This document shows positions 45,712 to 57,818 of a stretch of DNA of 64,000 nt, piece by piece. Below the pieces are notes generated by a model. That model was not told the origin of the DNA. It ran no database searches and was given only the letters and a program-made list of their open reading frames with translations. Made by a program: the position numbers and the translations under genes. Each line of letters opens with the position of its first letter. Position 1 is the first letter of the stretch. The stretch comes from Earliella scabrosa. Lineage: Eukaryota; Basidiomycota; Agaricomycetes; Polyporales; Polyporaceae. The DNA lies in the NCBI GenBank assembly GCA_022605405.1, contig JABYQQ010000006.1, forward strand, positions 620,001 to 684,000, given 5' to 3'.

Positions 45712-46735
45712 TCATGCGTAGGAGATCGAACCGCCGTAGAAGACTGGCAAACGAGTAGCGCATCAGCATGTGCCGCGCATGGGCGCGTCGAACGCAGAAT
45801 GAGGACTTACTGTACTTCGAGACGTACTTGACCGAGAGGTCGTTACCGTAAGGCCCGTTGTACACGCACTACAATTCCCGCGTCAGCGCACATCCTGCAT
45901 CCCAACCGAAAACACAGAGCAGAACTCACAGAGGAAGGAGGCTGGCCGCCGACAGTGTCAAACCGGAAGACCTCGTCCGCGATCTTGCCATCGACGTTCA
46001 CCACGTCGAGCCACGCCACGTCCTTCTTCGGGTCCGTAGGGGCCGGGATCGACGCCTTGCCCTTGGCGATGATGAACGCGTCCTTGACGCCCTGGAACGC
46101 GCCTGAGGACGTGAAGTCCCACTTGGGGCTTAGACCCTCGCCCGTGACCGGGTTCGGGACAAAGTAGTGCTGGTTGAGCACGTACGGCGGGTTGAGCAGG
46201 TGGAGGAGATCGATGATCGCCTCGATCGGGTGCGGGATGAGCTTCGTCCAGACGTTGTACAGGTCGTGCTGGATCGTGTCAAATCCGGGCTCGTACACCT
46301 GGCAGGAGACGTCGATCAACTCCGCGACCGCCCCGGCGCTCCTGTGCGGGTGGGCAGACACACGAAGCGATGACAATCAGTGTCGGCACACGCGCACAGA
46401 GGATAGGCGGGAGACGAGACGCACGTGTAGTTACCCGCGGGCGTGCACGTGTAGTTCTGCACGCCGAACGCGAGCCCGATGAACCGCGGCGGCGTGCTGG
46501 GCGCGACGAGCTGGTTCTGGCCGTGCGGAAAGTTGGGCACGAACTTGTCGATCTTGCAGTTCGCGATGCCCTCGCCCGCCCAGGTGTGGTGCTGCATTGA
46601 CCAGTCGTAGCCGGCGACGGCGCCAGGGTTGGCGTCCTTGCCGTAGTTGCCGTAGTTGCCGCCGCTGGAACCTGAGCTCCAGCTGCCAGCGTAGTGGGCA
46701 GCTGCTGCGGCGAAGAGAGACTTGATGGCGACCAT
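45712..46735 (-). CDS. DUF3455 secreted protein (copy B)
   Basis: The paralogue of copy A with the same intron positions. MVAIKSLFAAAAAHYAGS starts at 46735 and is a signal peptide. It then has an insert rich in Gly, Tyr, Asn and Ser (GNYGNYGKDANPG) that copy A lacks. The blocks GQNQLVAPSTPPRFIGLAFGVQNYTC, QHYFVPNPVTGEGLSPKWDF, VAWLDVVNVDGKIADEVFRF and DTVGGQPPSSC are retained. A last intron joins VSKY to IFYGGSISYA and the TGA at 45712. Tandem duplication in the same direction is the simplest origin. Confidence 0.88.
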
Positions 46736-46867
46736 GACGATGAGGAGGGGAAAAGAGGTGGTGAACGTGAGAGGCTGGAAAGAAAGAGAATAAATGGGAC
46801 GTGAAGTGGGAAAAGGGGAAAGAGGAAGCGCAAAAGGCTGAGAGTTGGCTGGGTACGTGCGTAGATT

Positions 46868-46873
46868 CTTATA
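46868..46873 (-). promoter_or_regulatory. Putative TATA box of DUF3455 copy B
   Basis: TATAAG on the minus strand lies about 133 nt upstream of the ATG. Confidence 0.45.
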
Positions 46874-49800
46874 CTGGCGCGGTGAGCGGGAGGCGCAGCT
46901 GTGCGGTCGCTTGAGTGTCCGAACATATCTTCGCGCGTGCATGGCATGCTGGCATTGCGTATTACCGGCCACAGTCCGCACCTCCAAAAGGGTTAGAGCG
47001 GGAATTCCGGAGTCTCATATTGCCCCCTGCAAACGCTGGCGCCATCAAATTGCCCAGCGCTGGCCCGGGTGCATACCCAGCGATAGGCTTACGACAACTT
47101 GGATCGTACGTAACATTGTGGACGCGTCGGGAATGTCAACGAGAACCAGAGTGTCGACAGTTGGATAGATTGCGAAGGGAGACGTACCTGACTACGTTCG
47201 TTCCTAAACCTGGCTGTCACCGAGAAGTTCGATGGGGGGACCTACTATGCACCTCAGACAATCCATCGGATCCACACGTACGAAGCCATGAGACGGTAGA
47301 TACCGTCCAAGGTAGCTCAGCCTCCACCGAGCTGCACGGTACCTCGCGCCCAGGCAGGCCCCATTCCTCTCCTGCCAGGTCAGCGGGAGGGGCGCAGAAG
47401 AAGCCGTGGCCGAGGGCGATGCGCCTGCAGATGAAACAGGACGGAGCCGGGAGGAACGCGCACCCCACGACTCAGACTCTGTGCGCGCGGTCGCGTGCTG
47501 GGCGTTCCGGCCATAGCTCGGGGAACAACAGGTTCGCATCGCCATAGCTTTGGCCGCGAGACGCCTCAGGAGCATCCAACGTCTCAGTACACTGTGAAAT
47601 ACCCGTTGAGGAGGAGGTCTGGTATAGCACTGAGCATTCTCGCTCACCTAAGACTGGCTCAGAGCCACTGCCATAGCTAGTTCCATGAATCTACCGGAGA
47701 GGGGCGGCGATCAAGAGACAGGCGTTGCTTGCGCACGCCGCCGAGCGAGGTACGCGGCGTGCTTGCCCGCTGAAGCTGCGCTGAAGTCGAGGCAGTGCTC
47801 GTCGCTCGACTTCACAAAATCGCACCGACGATTTGCGATTTTAATTGATGACGAAGCTCTCAACACTGCCTCATAAGCATGCCCTTTCAAGTAGCGCACC
47901 GACTCGGAGGCTGGCACATATATATGGAGACTGAGCTGAGCGGGCAAGATGGTTAAACGTCAGTCAGATAGTACTAATATTGGCAATGGGCACTCCTACC
48001 AGAGATACAATATTTGCGTTCGCGACGGCCAAGAGCCGTCATGGTGCTGAATGAGAGAATATTGTTGGGAGCCGCGCTGGCGGCCGGCTTCGGGGGGCTC
48101 GGGTTCCACGGAGACCCCGGACATTCCTGTGCAATCCTTGCTGGCGCTCGTGTTTCGACTCCTGCCAGCTTCAGGCTCCTTGCTCACTCTGTGCTCTCCA
48201 AATATTGACCGCTATGTTCTGTCTCGCCCTATATTTCACGCGGAACAGCGTCTTAGGACTCATGTCGATCCAATGACAGTACAAGTACGAGTACACGTAC
48301 GCTCAACTTCGCTCTCGAGTCAACTTTGAACTCGACAACTGCTCGGCATTGGATTCGGAACCTCCAACGCTGGCCGAAGTCGTAGCAGTGTCGAGAGGGA
48401 AGAGAGGACGTGGTGATTGAAGGTGAGCGACCTCGCACTTGCTAGCTTCTGCTTGGTCAGGTAGCGTGGCTACCGCGGATGCCGGAGACAAGTGGGCCAA
48501 TATCTTGATTGGATGCCAGTCCCCGTGGAGAAAAGACGTCCAACTCAATCCTTTCCTTCTCTGAGAAGTGAAGGGACTATGTAGATGGCACCTTCTCGCT
48601 GCCAGGTACTACTCTTGTACAATGTACCAGAAAATGAGGAAGAAACTGCCATCTGCTACCTGCGGTGACTTGTCAAGTTACGTGGTCTTCGCATCCAGGA
48701 GATGGAGTGTGAACATACTCGCGTCCTGTCTGATTGCTCTCGATAGCGGGTCGTATCGAAGCACGGACGACGAAGGAGAAGCCCAGTCTTCCAGACGCAG
48801 CCTTAAACATGCGTTTGACGGCGAAGGCGCGATATGCCACTAGGACGTGCACTGCATGCGGTGTCTATTGGTGTGCCTGCGCTCGCCGTCCTGTTGTTGT
48901 GTTGTCTCTGAATGATGCTGTCGTATTGTGTCGAACAGTGACATCTCTGTGTCGGCAAAGGCTCTTCTGGGGTCGTTTAAGATGCTTAACTGCATCTTTC
49001 GCAATTACTCGACCTCAGAAGAGCTTTCGTGACCGGATCACGTTCTTTGAAAGATCTTCGGAGTCTTCACGTGGGGCGCATGGCGGAATCATCATGAATG
49101 ATTGCGTCTGCGTAGTAGTAGGTCAAATGTGTGTCTTCTATCTTCTGCATGATGTCCGCTTATACCCACTACGCACAACTCGGATGCTGACGTGATCGTT
49201 AACCCAGAAGGCTCGTCCGCTCAGGATCGCGTTTACCCAGTGAGACCAGGAGCCTAAGTACCTCCGGTCCTTCACGCGTCGGCTCCCGGAGTTCCTGCGC
49301 CCTTCAAACTGCGTTGCCTGGACTTGATGCCGGTGGCGTTGCAAATACTCACGGGGCGCACAACACCGCATGTCTTGCCAATGTGTTCAAGTTCCTGAGT
49401 CCCTAATGTCCATTTACGATGCTGCCATGATTATCTGGATTGCAACTAGCGTGGCTGGACGCTCTTCGAAGGCGGCTGGATTTGGCGGACATTTGCTAAC
49501 TTGCACATGATGCCTACGGATTCGGTATTTGGGCGCCCCGAATCCGTATTCATCATGAGCAGGTCCGCGTTCGCTCGGACTCTATTCTCCGCTCTTCAGG
49601 ATCAGGGCATGTATAGTAACGCGGTCTCCCTCTTTCCAACGCATTGCTCAGCTTGCGTTTCGAAATGAGTGGAGGAACGGAGGCATGCATTGTGGCTGGC
49701 TGGCGTAGTTCTGAGTGGGACAACGTGGACACCAGAGAGACGAGGGGCCTGACATCAGTACTAGTTCAACTGGTCCGGTAGTGGTCAAAGCTTCTAACTT

Positions 49801-50331
49801 CACGTCCATTGTCAGATTGGGAGTCAGCATTTGTGACTACGAGCGGTGGCTGTATTCATCCACCTCGCTCCAACCCATGAAGCCCGACGTTAAAAGCTTC
49901 GACACACCGACCGTGGGGCGCGGGAGTCGTCTCAAGGGCACGTCCGGGGTTTCGATGTACGCTATCGGCAGCGACACTAACACCGGAATCAATCACTTTT
50001 GTGTTCCCTCAGAACCACTTTACATACCATACAGCCTGAACTTCCCACAGGGTACCCGCGCAGCACAGCTGATAGCGTTTGCTCGGAGCAGCCTTTCCCC
50101 GATTCCTTCTCTCTGTTGTCCCAGACGGCCGCCGGGACCCTGATGGCGCGAGCCGGGTCAACCAGCACTGGCGATAGGGGATGAAGAGTTTGGTGAGCGG
50201 TACGTGGCAGGATGGGACGATTCGTGGCATCGGGGCACCCATGCTGTGCTCCCTGGGGACCGTATATATTGGCCTGGCATCGAGTGCTGGCTAAGCGGAA
50301 GATCAGAGAGCAAGGGCTCCACGCCAACATC
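46874..50331. other. Gene-poor region upstream of P450 copy 3
   Basis: About 3.5 kb with open frames of up to 210 codons on both strands (for example 46915-47547 plus) that lack splice patterns, signal peptides or family motifs. I found no gene, tRNA or terminal repeat here. It may hold decayed transposon sequence, which I could not establish by eye. Confidence 0.35.
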
Positions 50332-52728
50332 ATGCTAGTCTACCTCACCTTTCTTTGCGCTGCATGGTTGCTATGGACAAGACTCCGCAAGTCGCAGTGG
50401 GTCACATCGCCGTTGAGCACTCTGCCTGGGCCTCCCAGCAACTCTTTCTTTGCAGGTACGTATACTGTATTGATCGGCATCCACTGGCAGCTCATCGCAT
50501 CCTAGGTAACCTTGGGCAACTGTTAGACACTCAGGGCTGGGACTTTCATAACGAGATAGCGGCAAAGTACGGGCCTGTGGTGAAGATCCACGGTCTCTTT
50601 GGCGTGAGTGCATGTCAATACCTTCTATTGAGATCGGGCGACCGCTGACGTTGAAATAAGAGACCATGGTTATACGTATTTGACCCACTGGCCTTGCAGT
50701 ACATCCTCAAGGATGCCCAGACATACGATGAATTGCCGTGGTACATCCAGTATGGTCTCCTCTCCAATCATCATGACAATACGCAACCTAACTGCTGTGT
50801 TCCCTTAGAAGTAACCGTCTCATGCTCGGTCCAGGGATCCTCTCAGTGACAGGTAAGCTGGTCGCCCCGTAGTTGAATCGGGAAGCCCCATGACATCGGC
50901 TATCTGTTCAGGTGATGCCCACCGCAAGCAGCGCAAAATGCTGACTCCGGTATTTTCCGCGAAGCACTTGCGCGCACTCGTTCCAGTCTTTTACCAGGTG
51001 ACCCGCAAGGCGAGTACGATGCCATGCTTCCCGCCTCTCAGTAGCCACACCTTGCATCGAAGTATATGCTAACATCGCAAGCAGCTCACAGACGCCATCT
51101 CATCGCGGATTGGGGACGAACTGCGAGATGTCGACATACTTGGATGGATGGGACGCGGCGCTTTGGAGCTCATCGGCCAGACGGGCATCGGCTACTCCTT
51201 CGACCCGCTCACCGAGGACGTCGCGGATGCATACGCGGAAGCGGTGAAGAGCTTTGCGTACGTCGTAGGACGCTTCGAACATTCCTGTGCTGATATCCAG
51301 GTCATAGGCCCGAGGCGACGTCCTCGGAGATGATGCTCCTCCGCCAGGCAACGCCGTTTGTGAATGGTCTCGGACCAGCATGGCTTCGTCGGTGGATTGT
51401 GGAGAGGCTGCCGTTTCGTAGTCTGCAGAGCATGCTCCACGTCTCGGACACGCTCCATGCGAGATCGACGGAGATATTTGAAGCAAAGAAGGCGACTGCC
51501 GATACCGACAAACCCGGTACCAAGGATATTATAAGTATCCTATGTGAGCATGCAGTGTCATCTGCATTCCCGCGACCAAACTGACCGTCGGGGTTTGGGC
51601 AGTAAAAGCAAATCAGGAAGCATCGGACGACGACCGATTGACGGATGACCAGCTGCTCGGGCAGATGTCGTACGTCCGTTCTCCTCCGAGTCAGGTCTAC
51701 AAAGGCCCGGTAAGGACGCGGGGCCTCATGCTTTTGCACAGATCGATCCTGTTCGCCGCAATGGACACGACGTCCAATGCCATGTCGCGCACGCTCCAGC
51801 TGCTCGCCCAGCATCCGGATGTCCAAGAGAGGCTCCGACGTGAGGTCGTGGAGGCACGCACACACGGCGACCTTGACTACGACCAGCTGCATGCCCTCCC
51901 GTACCTCGACGCGGTGTGTCGCGAGACTCTACGACTGTATGTCCGGCCATTGTCTCTCGCTGTGACGGCATCCCGCTAAGCCCAGTTATCGCCCAGCTAC
52001 GCACCCGCCCCGCAGACGTTCCGAGGGTGCGTTTCGCATGTCACGCGCATAACCCGCGTTGCTCACACATTCGCCGCCATTGCAGGGCGATGGCGGATGG
52101 AATACTGCCGCTATCGCGGCCGATCCGTGGCACAGACGGCTCCACAATCAACGAACTTGTCGTTCCTCGGGGAACAAACGTCGTTATCGCTATAATGGCA
52201 TGCAATCGAGACAAGGAACTGTGGGGCGAGGACGCACACGAGTGGAAGCCGGAGCGGTGGATGAAGCCCCTCCCCGAGACGATCGAGAAGGCGTCCATTC
52301 CCGGGGTGTACTCAAACATGTGAGTATCCATAAGCGCGTCACGTCACCACCTGGTAACTCATCATTGACGTTTGCTTCTGCGACGTAGGATGACCTTCTT
52401 GGGTGGTAGCCGGTCCTGTGTGTGAGTCGTCTAGGACTCGACTCTGGCGGTCTCATAGCTGATCACAGTCGTCATTAGAGGATTCACGTTCTCACAACTT
52501 GAAATGAGTACGTTCCTGACAGTGTCTCGGAGTAGCAGCAGTACAACACTGACGGATATGATGCATCATATAGAGGTCGTCCTGTCAGAGCTCGTCGCCA
52601 ACTTCACGTTTGAGCAATCCGACATACCGGTGGTGTGGAATCTGTCGGGAGTCACTTACCCGAGCTCTAGCGTGGTCAGCACGAAATCAGAGCTCTGGTT
52701 GAAGGTTCGGCGGATAGGACTACAGTGA
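50332..52728 (+). CDS. Cytochrome P450 (copy 3)
   Basis: MLVYLTFLCAAWLLWTRL at 50332 is the membrane anchor and runs without a break into SPLSTLPGPPSNSFFAG, unlike copy 2. HRKQRKMLTPVFSAKHLR is shared with copy 2. ILFAAMDTTSNAMSRTLQ is the I helix. DAVCRETLRL joins YAPAPQTFR over an intron whose acceptor is best placed before CTACGCACC. PERWMKPLPE and FLGGSRSC with a split heme loop (GFTFSQLEM) follow. The end is VRRIGLQ at 52728. Exon structure and sequence show it is a paralogue of the other two. All catalytic motifs are intact. Confidence 0.9.
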
Positions 52729-54468
52729 GATTTCACGGGCAGGGCAAAGACCTAGTACATGGTGCGTTACTACTAACCCCACGATGTCTTCGAAGGTGCT
52801 CACCCAAGCTTGACGTCAGAGGTGACGACCCGGACGTATAAGTGACCATTCGCACCTGAACGGCGGTGTCACCGAGTAGCTGAAGTCACGACTCCGATAC
52901 TGTTACTGTCCAGCTCTAGCAAGGCGCAGACTATAGAAGAGACGGCTGAACATGAATCTAATACATACATATGCGATGGCGTGCAGCACGAATGCGCGAC
53001 CGATACGATGACGACGAAAAAAACCGTCTCTGTCCTGCCGTCCCGAGCGCATCAGGCCGTGCACATGTTCAATGGACAGCCGCCATGAATGACGTGCGCG
53101 ACTCAAGATACTTAACTCCCCGATGAAATGATAAGCCACGTACGTTGATCCAACCAATGCGACAACGTAAACTGCTGTATCACTGACGCTTGGATTCTAC
53201 ATCCTTGCCGTCTTTGAGGAAACATCGCCAGCCGTCGAGGACCTCAGGCTCAGCGGCGGAATTTGGCAGACTCGAGAGACGGATCATGATCAGGATGAAC
53301 AACTGAATGTCCGCTATGCATTCATCATTACTACGCCATAACCTGTGGGTATGAAGTAAGTATTCGTTCCATTCTACGTTGCACGCGGTCCTTGACAGAT
53401 GTATTCCTGGAGGGAGATAGTACAACCATCATGAACGCCACTCCGGCGCGGCATTTGCAAGCCAGAGGATATCTTACCAGTCGCCCGTTTGTCTATGGCC
53501 GGTACGATCTCCCGAGAGCGGCCACTTCAAGTCTTCCAGATCCAAAGATTCATGGAATGTTCTCCTGGTCAATCTGAACGCGCGCGGGTCCCCCGTAGCA
53601 TGTGGAAGCTCGGCGCCCTTCCGCTACTTTCCGGGCACGAACGCCAAAGAGAACAGGCTGATGTGGGCCCGGGTCTAGTACTACATACGTACAATTCACC
53701 CTCAATCTATCGAAATCGTCCTTGGAACGACGTCCATCGGGTGGATGCTCCGGTACGATGTCCCTGGTCACATAGCTGGAATGACCAGGGCTTCGTTCCT
53801 GCACGAAGTGGAGCTTGCATCTAGACCATCGAAGTAGAAGGCCACTGGTACTCAACAGTGTGAACAAAGTTGCACAGATCACAAACATCGTCCCTCTGAG
53901 CTTGTGTGCTAGGGCCCAAAGTTGTCCCTTGGGGTGGCGCACGATAAATAGTAGCCGTGGGTTCGATGGAAGGACAGAGGCCCACCCGGTCACTGCGCCG
54001 GATCCTGAGAAGGACACGGGATGTCCCCACGCAGCGCGAGCAGGGACGCCGACGAACTAAGGCTCGAAACGTCAGAGGACGCGCGTAAACGTAAGATGAA
54101 GGAGATAGACAGGACTCGGACAAGTCGCCGTCTAGAATACGCCATCGACAGTAATGGAACCCACTACTACGTCCGCATTGCGGTAACGAATACCTTCCTC
54201 CGCCGCTTCTCGCTGCACAAACACGTAAAGAGGACGGTCCGTTGCGACGTCTCCGAGGCCGCGCGCCGGCTCGTGACGAAACTTTGCTCTCAATGGAAGG
54301 CTGCCCCGGAGCGCCAAGGTTCCACATTTCGATCGGAGAAGGCACCATAGCGCGGCGACCAATACGACTCTCACCGTGCACCAAGGGCATGTACGGTCCT
54401 CCTGCGTTGGTCCTACGAGTAGCATTGCACAACGAAGCTTCAACAGATACCAGCAAGTACAACGGAGG
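52729..54468. other. Intergenic region between convergent P450 copy 3 and Nup96
   Basis: About 1.7 kb. The frames 54021-54350 (plus, basic, KRKMKEIDRTRTSRR) and 53821-54462 (minus, 213 codons) overlap each other and neither has a recognisable family. At most one could be real; I call none. Confidence 0.4.
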
Positions 54469-57400
54469 CTACGCAACCTCGACTGTCCGCAGGAACTTCT
54501 CGTACATGGTAGAGTGGATATTGCGCATGCGCGTCGCATCGCCAAAGAACGGGGTCCGAATCTGCGCCTGCGCCTGCGATGGAGAAGAGCCCAAAGAAAC
54601 AACCATCGTGAGCGCCCGACGATCACCTCGAAGAAGAACAGGAGCGACGTACGATAGCGAGCGGCCGCGTGCGGTCCAGGTGGTACACCAGCTGGTTCGT
54701 CATCTCCGTGAGAGCGGCGCTATGCCTTACGTTCGCTCGGTCGGGCAGCACGTCAGGTAGCATGCTGATGAGCTTGGGAACGCTCCGGCTCAGCTGATCG
54801 AGCTCGGCGGCTTCCTCTGCATTCAAGACGCCGTCGCCCTGCACTAAGCGTTCACGGAGCTGGGGGAGGCGAATAAGAGCGTGGGCGTAGTCAAGGAAGA
54901 CCTGGGGAGGGAGCATGCGGCGATGAGAGTCGTGCTTCGTGACAGTATAGGGCAATTACTCTACCTTGCCACGCTCGTTCCATCCGCTCACAGGGCGTCC
55001 GTCGAAGACGTCAAATAACTCCTTCAGAAGCAGAATGTCTTGGCGGACAACAGCGTCCGGTGCGAGCTCGAGCACAGCGATGTCATGTGCGGCGTCGTAG
55101 AGGCCGGCGGCAAGATACAGTTCATACGCCTCGTAAAGTCTTCCGTCGTCGAGCGCGTGAACGGCCTACAACACATGGCGGTTACACCGGGAAGGAGCTG
55201 CAATGACCCAGCGAACGCACCTTCGCTTCATTAATCCAAGCCATGGGCAACTTGAGGCTTCCAACCAGCCCGCGGGTGACCCAATCATCCAGCTTGGCCG
55301 CCGAGCGAGCGAGGAGCTCCTTTATAGCCCTAGCCCGCCTAGTTAACGCGTCCATCAGTCAATTAGCGGCGCAGAAGTCGCGAGATAAGGTAGAGACGTA
55401 CCCTGCAGAACCTTCAAGGTGTAGAAGCACGAACACCGCTTCCTGGATCATACCCAACTGCTCCAACTGCGACGCGTAGCTGTTCGCCAGCAAGTCCGCG
55501 CTCGGGCTGTGGCCCTCGACATCGTCGTCCTCGCCGTCCTCGCTACGGGGAATAGACGTGTCTCGGTCGGCCAGGTCGCGGATGCGGAGGGCGCGCGAGA
55601 GAACGATATACAGATGCCACGGCAATCGATAATCGGCGGGAGACGCGCTGAACGAGAACGAGGACAAGATAGCGGACAGATTGCACGCAGGGTCCGCGAA
55701 AAGCTTGATGAGCGCATAAAGCGCATCTGGCGACTGCGCGTTCGCCGGTGCGGTCCACCTCGACGCTGCTTGCTCCGGTGACGGGCGTTCGGCGTACCAG
55801 GGCACCGGCGACGCGACGCTCGACGCACCCTCTTGCCACAGGGCGTCGAACGCACGGAATACATCCGCGATGGACGCGTCCATCGGCATGCCATACCAGA
55901 GTTGGAGTCCAAAGGCGCGTTTCCAGTCCAGCCCTTTGGCCAGGTCGACGTCTGGGCATTGCTCCACGCCACTCCCACCAGACCCTTGGAGTGTGTCCAC
56001 GATACCCGCCAGGAGCGCATATATCTTGCGCGTGTCCTCGCTGATATGCGCATCAATGCGTTGTTCCCGCCAAATCTGGAGCTGCTCCTGAAGGTCCGCG
56101 CGGAACTCCGCATCTCCAGGACACTGCGAGATGAGAGACGCAAGCTTGACGCTGCCGCTGTCTATTGCTGCCTCGCACGCGCGTTCGACCTGGTAACCGC
56201 TGAGGAGGGTGAAGACAACGGCATCCCATTTCGCATCGAGGTGTTTTCGGAGGTCTGACTCCATCGTGGAGGAGACGGCGGACTTCAGCCACTTTGATAG
56301 CTCGGCCTTGCGACGTATGTCAGCAATGCGCGGTCGCATCGAGGCATCAGGAATGTTGTCAAGGCGGAAGTCGATGTTGTCGAACAGAGCATGCCCCAGC
56401 CGGAAGAGGGTGGGCTCAAAGGATTGGTCGGTAGAGGGAAATTGGGCGACAAAAGATGCGAATGAGAGGTTTCGCGAGGGGTTGGCGAAAGGAACGCCAT
56501 CAGCGTCTTCCTCAATGATAGTATTGCTCAAATGGTGATTGAGGAGACGCGAAGCTTGGGATGACGCGTCGGCAGCAGTGCCAGCTATAAGTGGTACTGT
56601 GGAGAGCTTGACCATCGACGCGTTTGCGGACGATTTTCTGTAGCATAGTCAGCAATCACAAATAAGCGTCTGTTTGGAATCACGCACGATGATCTTGAGG
56701 GGCTACATAGATCTCCTAGGTGCGCAAGCATGCCCCCCGGTCCCCACCCGACTCTGAACGATCGACCTAGAGCCAGTCCCGCGTCCACGTACGCGTTCTC
56801 GCGCCCTACGAAAGCCGACGCGGAGCTCTCAACACGTGCGTATTTGCGGGAGGGGCGGTATAGTTCAGGCTCGATGTCATGAGCGAAGGATGCCCGCTGC
56901 GGTGGTTTGCATGAGCATCCGGATGTGTGCTGTATATTATAACAAAGTTCACGCACCTGACGCGAATCTGCGCGTAGTCCATCGCCCTCTGAGTCCCTGC
57001 TGTGTTTCCTGCTCAAAGAGGACGTGACGAGAAGTTTGCGACGCGACGGTGGCTGGTTGAGGGCTTTGAGTGCCCTCTCTTCCTCGGGCATGCGGAACAG
57101 GGAGGCTTGCATGACGTGCATCTTCTGCGCCTCAACACCAATCTCCCTGGCCCACGGGGTGAGAGTCGGGTCGCCAGGCGGTCCTCGTCGTGTTCGGGAT
57201 GGTTGTGCCCCACCTCGCCCTCGCCGACCATCATCCTCGCTGCCACTGTCCTCGTCCTCGCCCTCTTCATTCTCCTCCTCCTCATCTTCCTCCTCTTCAT
57301 CTTCTTCACTGGACCGGTCACTGGAGTTGTCATGTGCACGAGGTCTTGCCCGCGGTTCCTCGTCTTCGTCCATAGAAGAGTCTTCAGCCTGAACCGGAGC

Positions 57401-57493
57401 CTTCGCGTGGCTGGCCTTCGGCGGCGGTACCTCCATGGAGACGTCGTCATCCTCTTCTTCGCTGTCGGTAACATAGGCTCTGAACCGCGCCAT
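54469..57493 (-). CDS. Nucleoporin Nup96 / Nup145C, encoded alone
   Basis: Nup96 is part of the Y-complex scaffold of the nuclear pore. MARFRAYVTDSEEED at 57493 opens an acidic, disordered N-terminus. The family block GRSFRVGWGPGGMLAHLG lies near 56740. The helical domain fills 56615 to about 55390, with AKGLDWKRAFGLQLWYGMPMDASIADVF, the characteristic Nup96 motif. Small exons follow, with VFLDYAHALIRLPQLRERL. A last intron joins RTRPLAI to AQAQIRTPFFGDATRM and the stop TAG at 54469. In many species this protein is cut from a Nup98-Nup96 precursor. Here there is no GLFG repeat or self-cleaving domain upstream; the next gene starts 325 nt away on the other strand. Confidence 0.88.
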
Positions 57494-57818
57494 GTTGGGA
57501 GGCCTCGGGAAGCAAACTGAGGAACAAAGGAGAGGCGCGTAAGGCCAGGTGGTGGCGGAAGGAGTTCAAGACAAAAGACGCCGGCGGTACCGGTCTCAGC
57601 GCGAACGAGGCCGCTACTCAACGTCGTCGCTCGAGTCCCTCCCGCCGCCAACCATGTCCGCCCGCGTCTCGACCTCATTTTGTCTCGCGAGAGCCTGTAT
57701 CCGTTCTCAGAGAGAAGAACAAAGATGTGACGAGTGACACGACCATCGTTGACACGGCGCCAGGCCCTGCACTGGCGCGGTCACCTCGTCTCCATCGCAC
57801 ACGAGCTTGCACTCAACC
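57494..57818. promoter_or_regulatory. Shared divergent promoter of Nup96 and PDK1-like genes
   Basis: The 325 nt between the two ATGs must serve both genes. It is GC-rich without an obvious TATA box, as is common for housekeeping genes. Confidence 0.45.

Noticed and set aside
46915..47547. 210-codon frame on the plus strand
   Set aside because: Several frames overlap here on both strands at similar length, which is expected in GC-rich non-coding DNA.
53821..54462. 213-codon open frame on the minus strand
   Set aside because: It overlaps a second long frame on the plus strand, has no family features, and lies just beyond the Nup96 stop.
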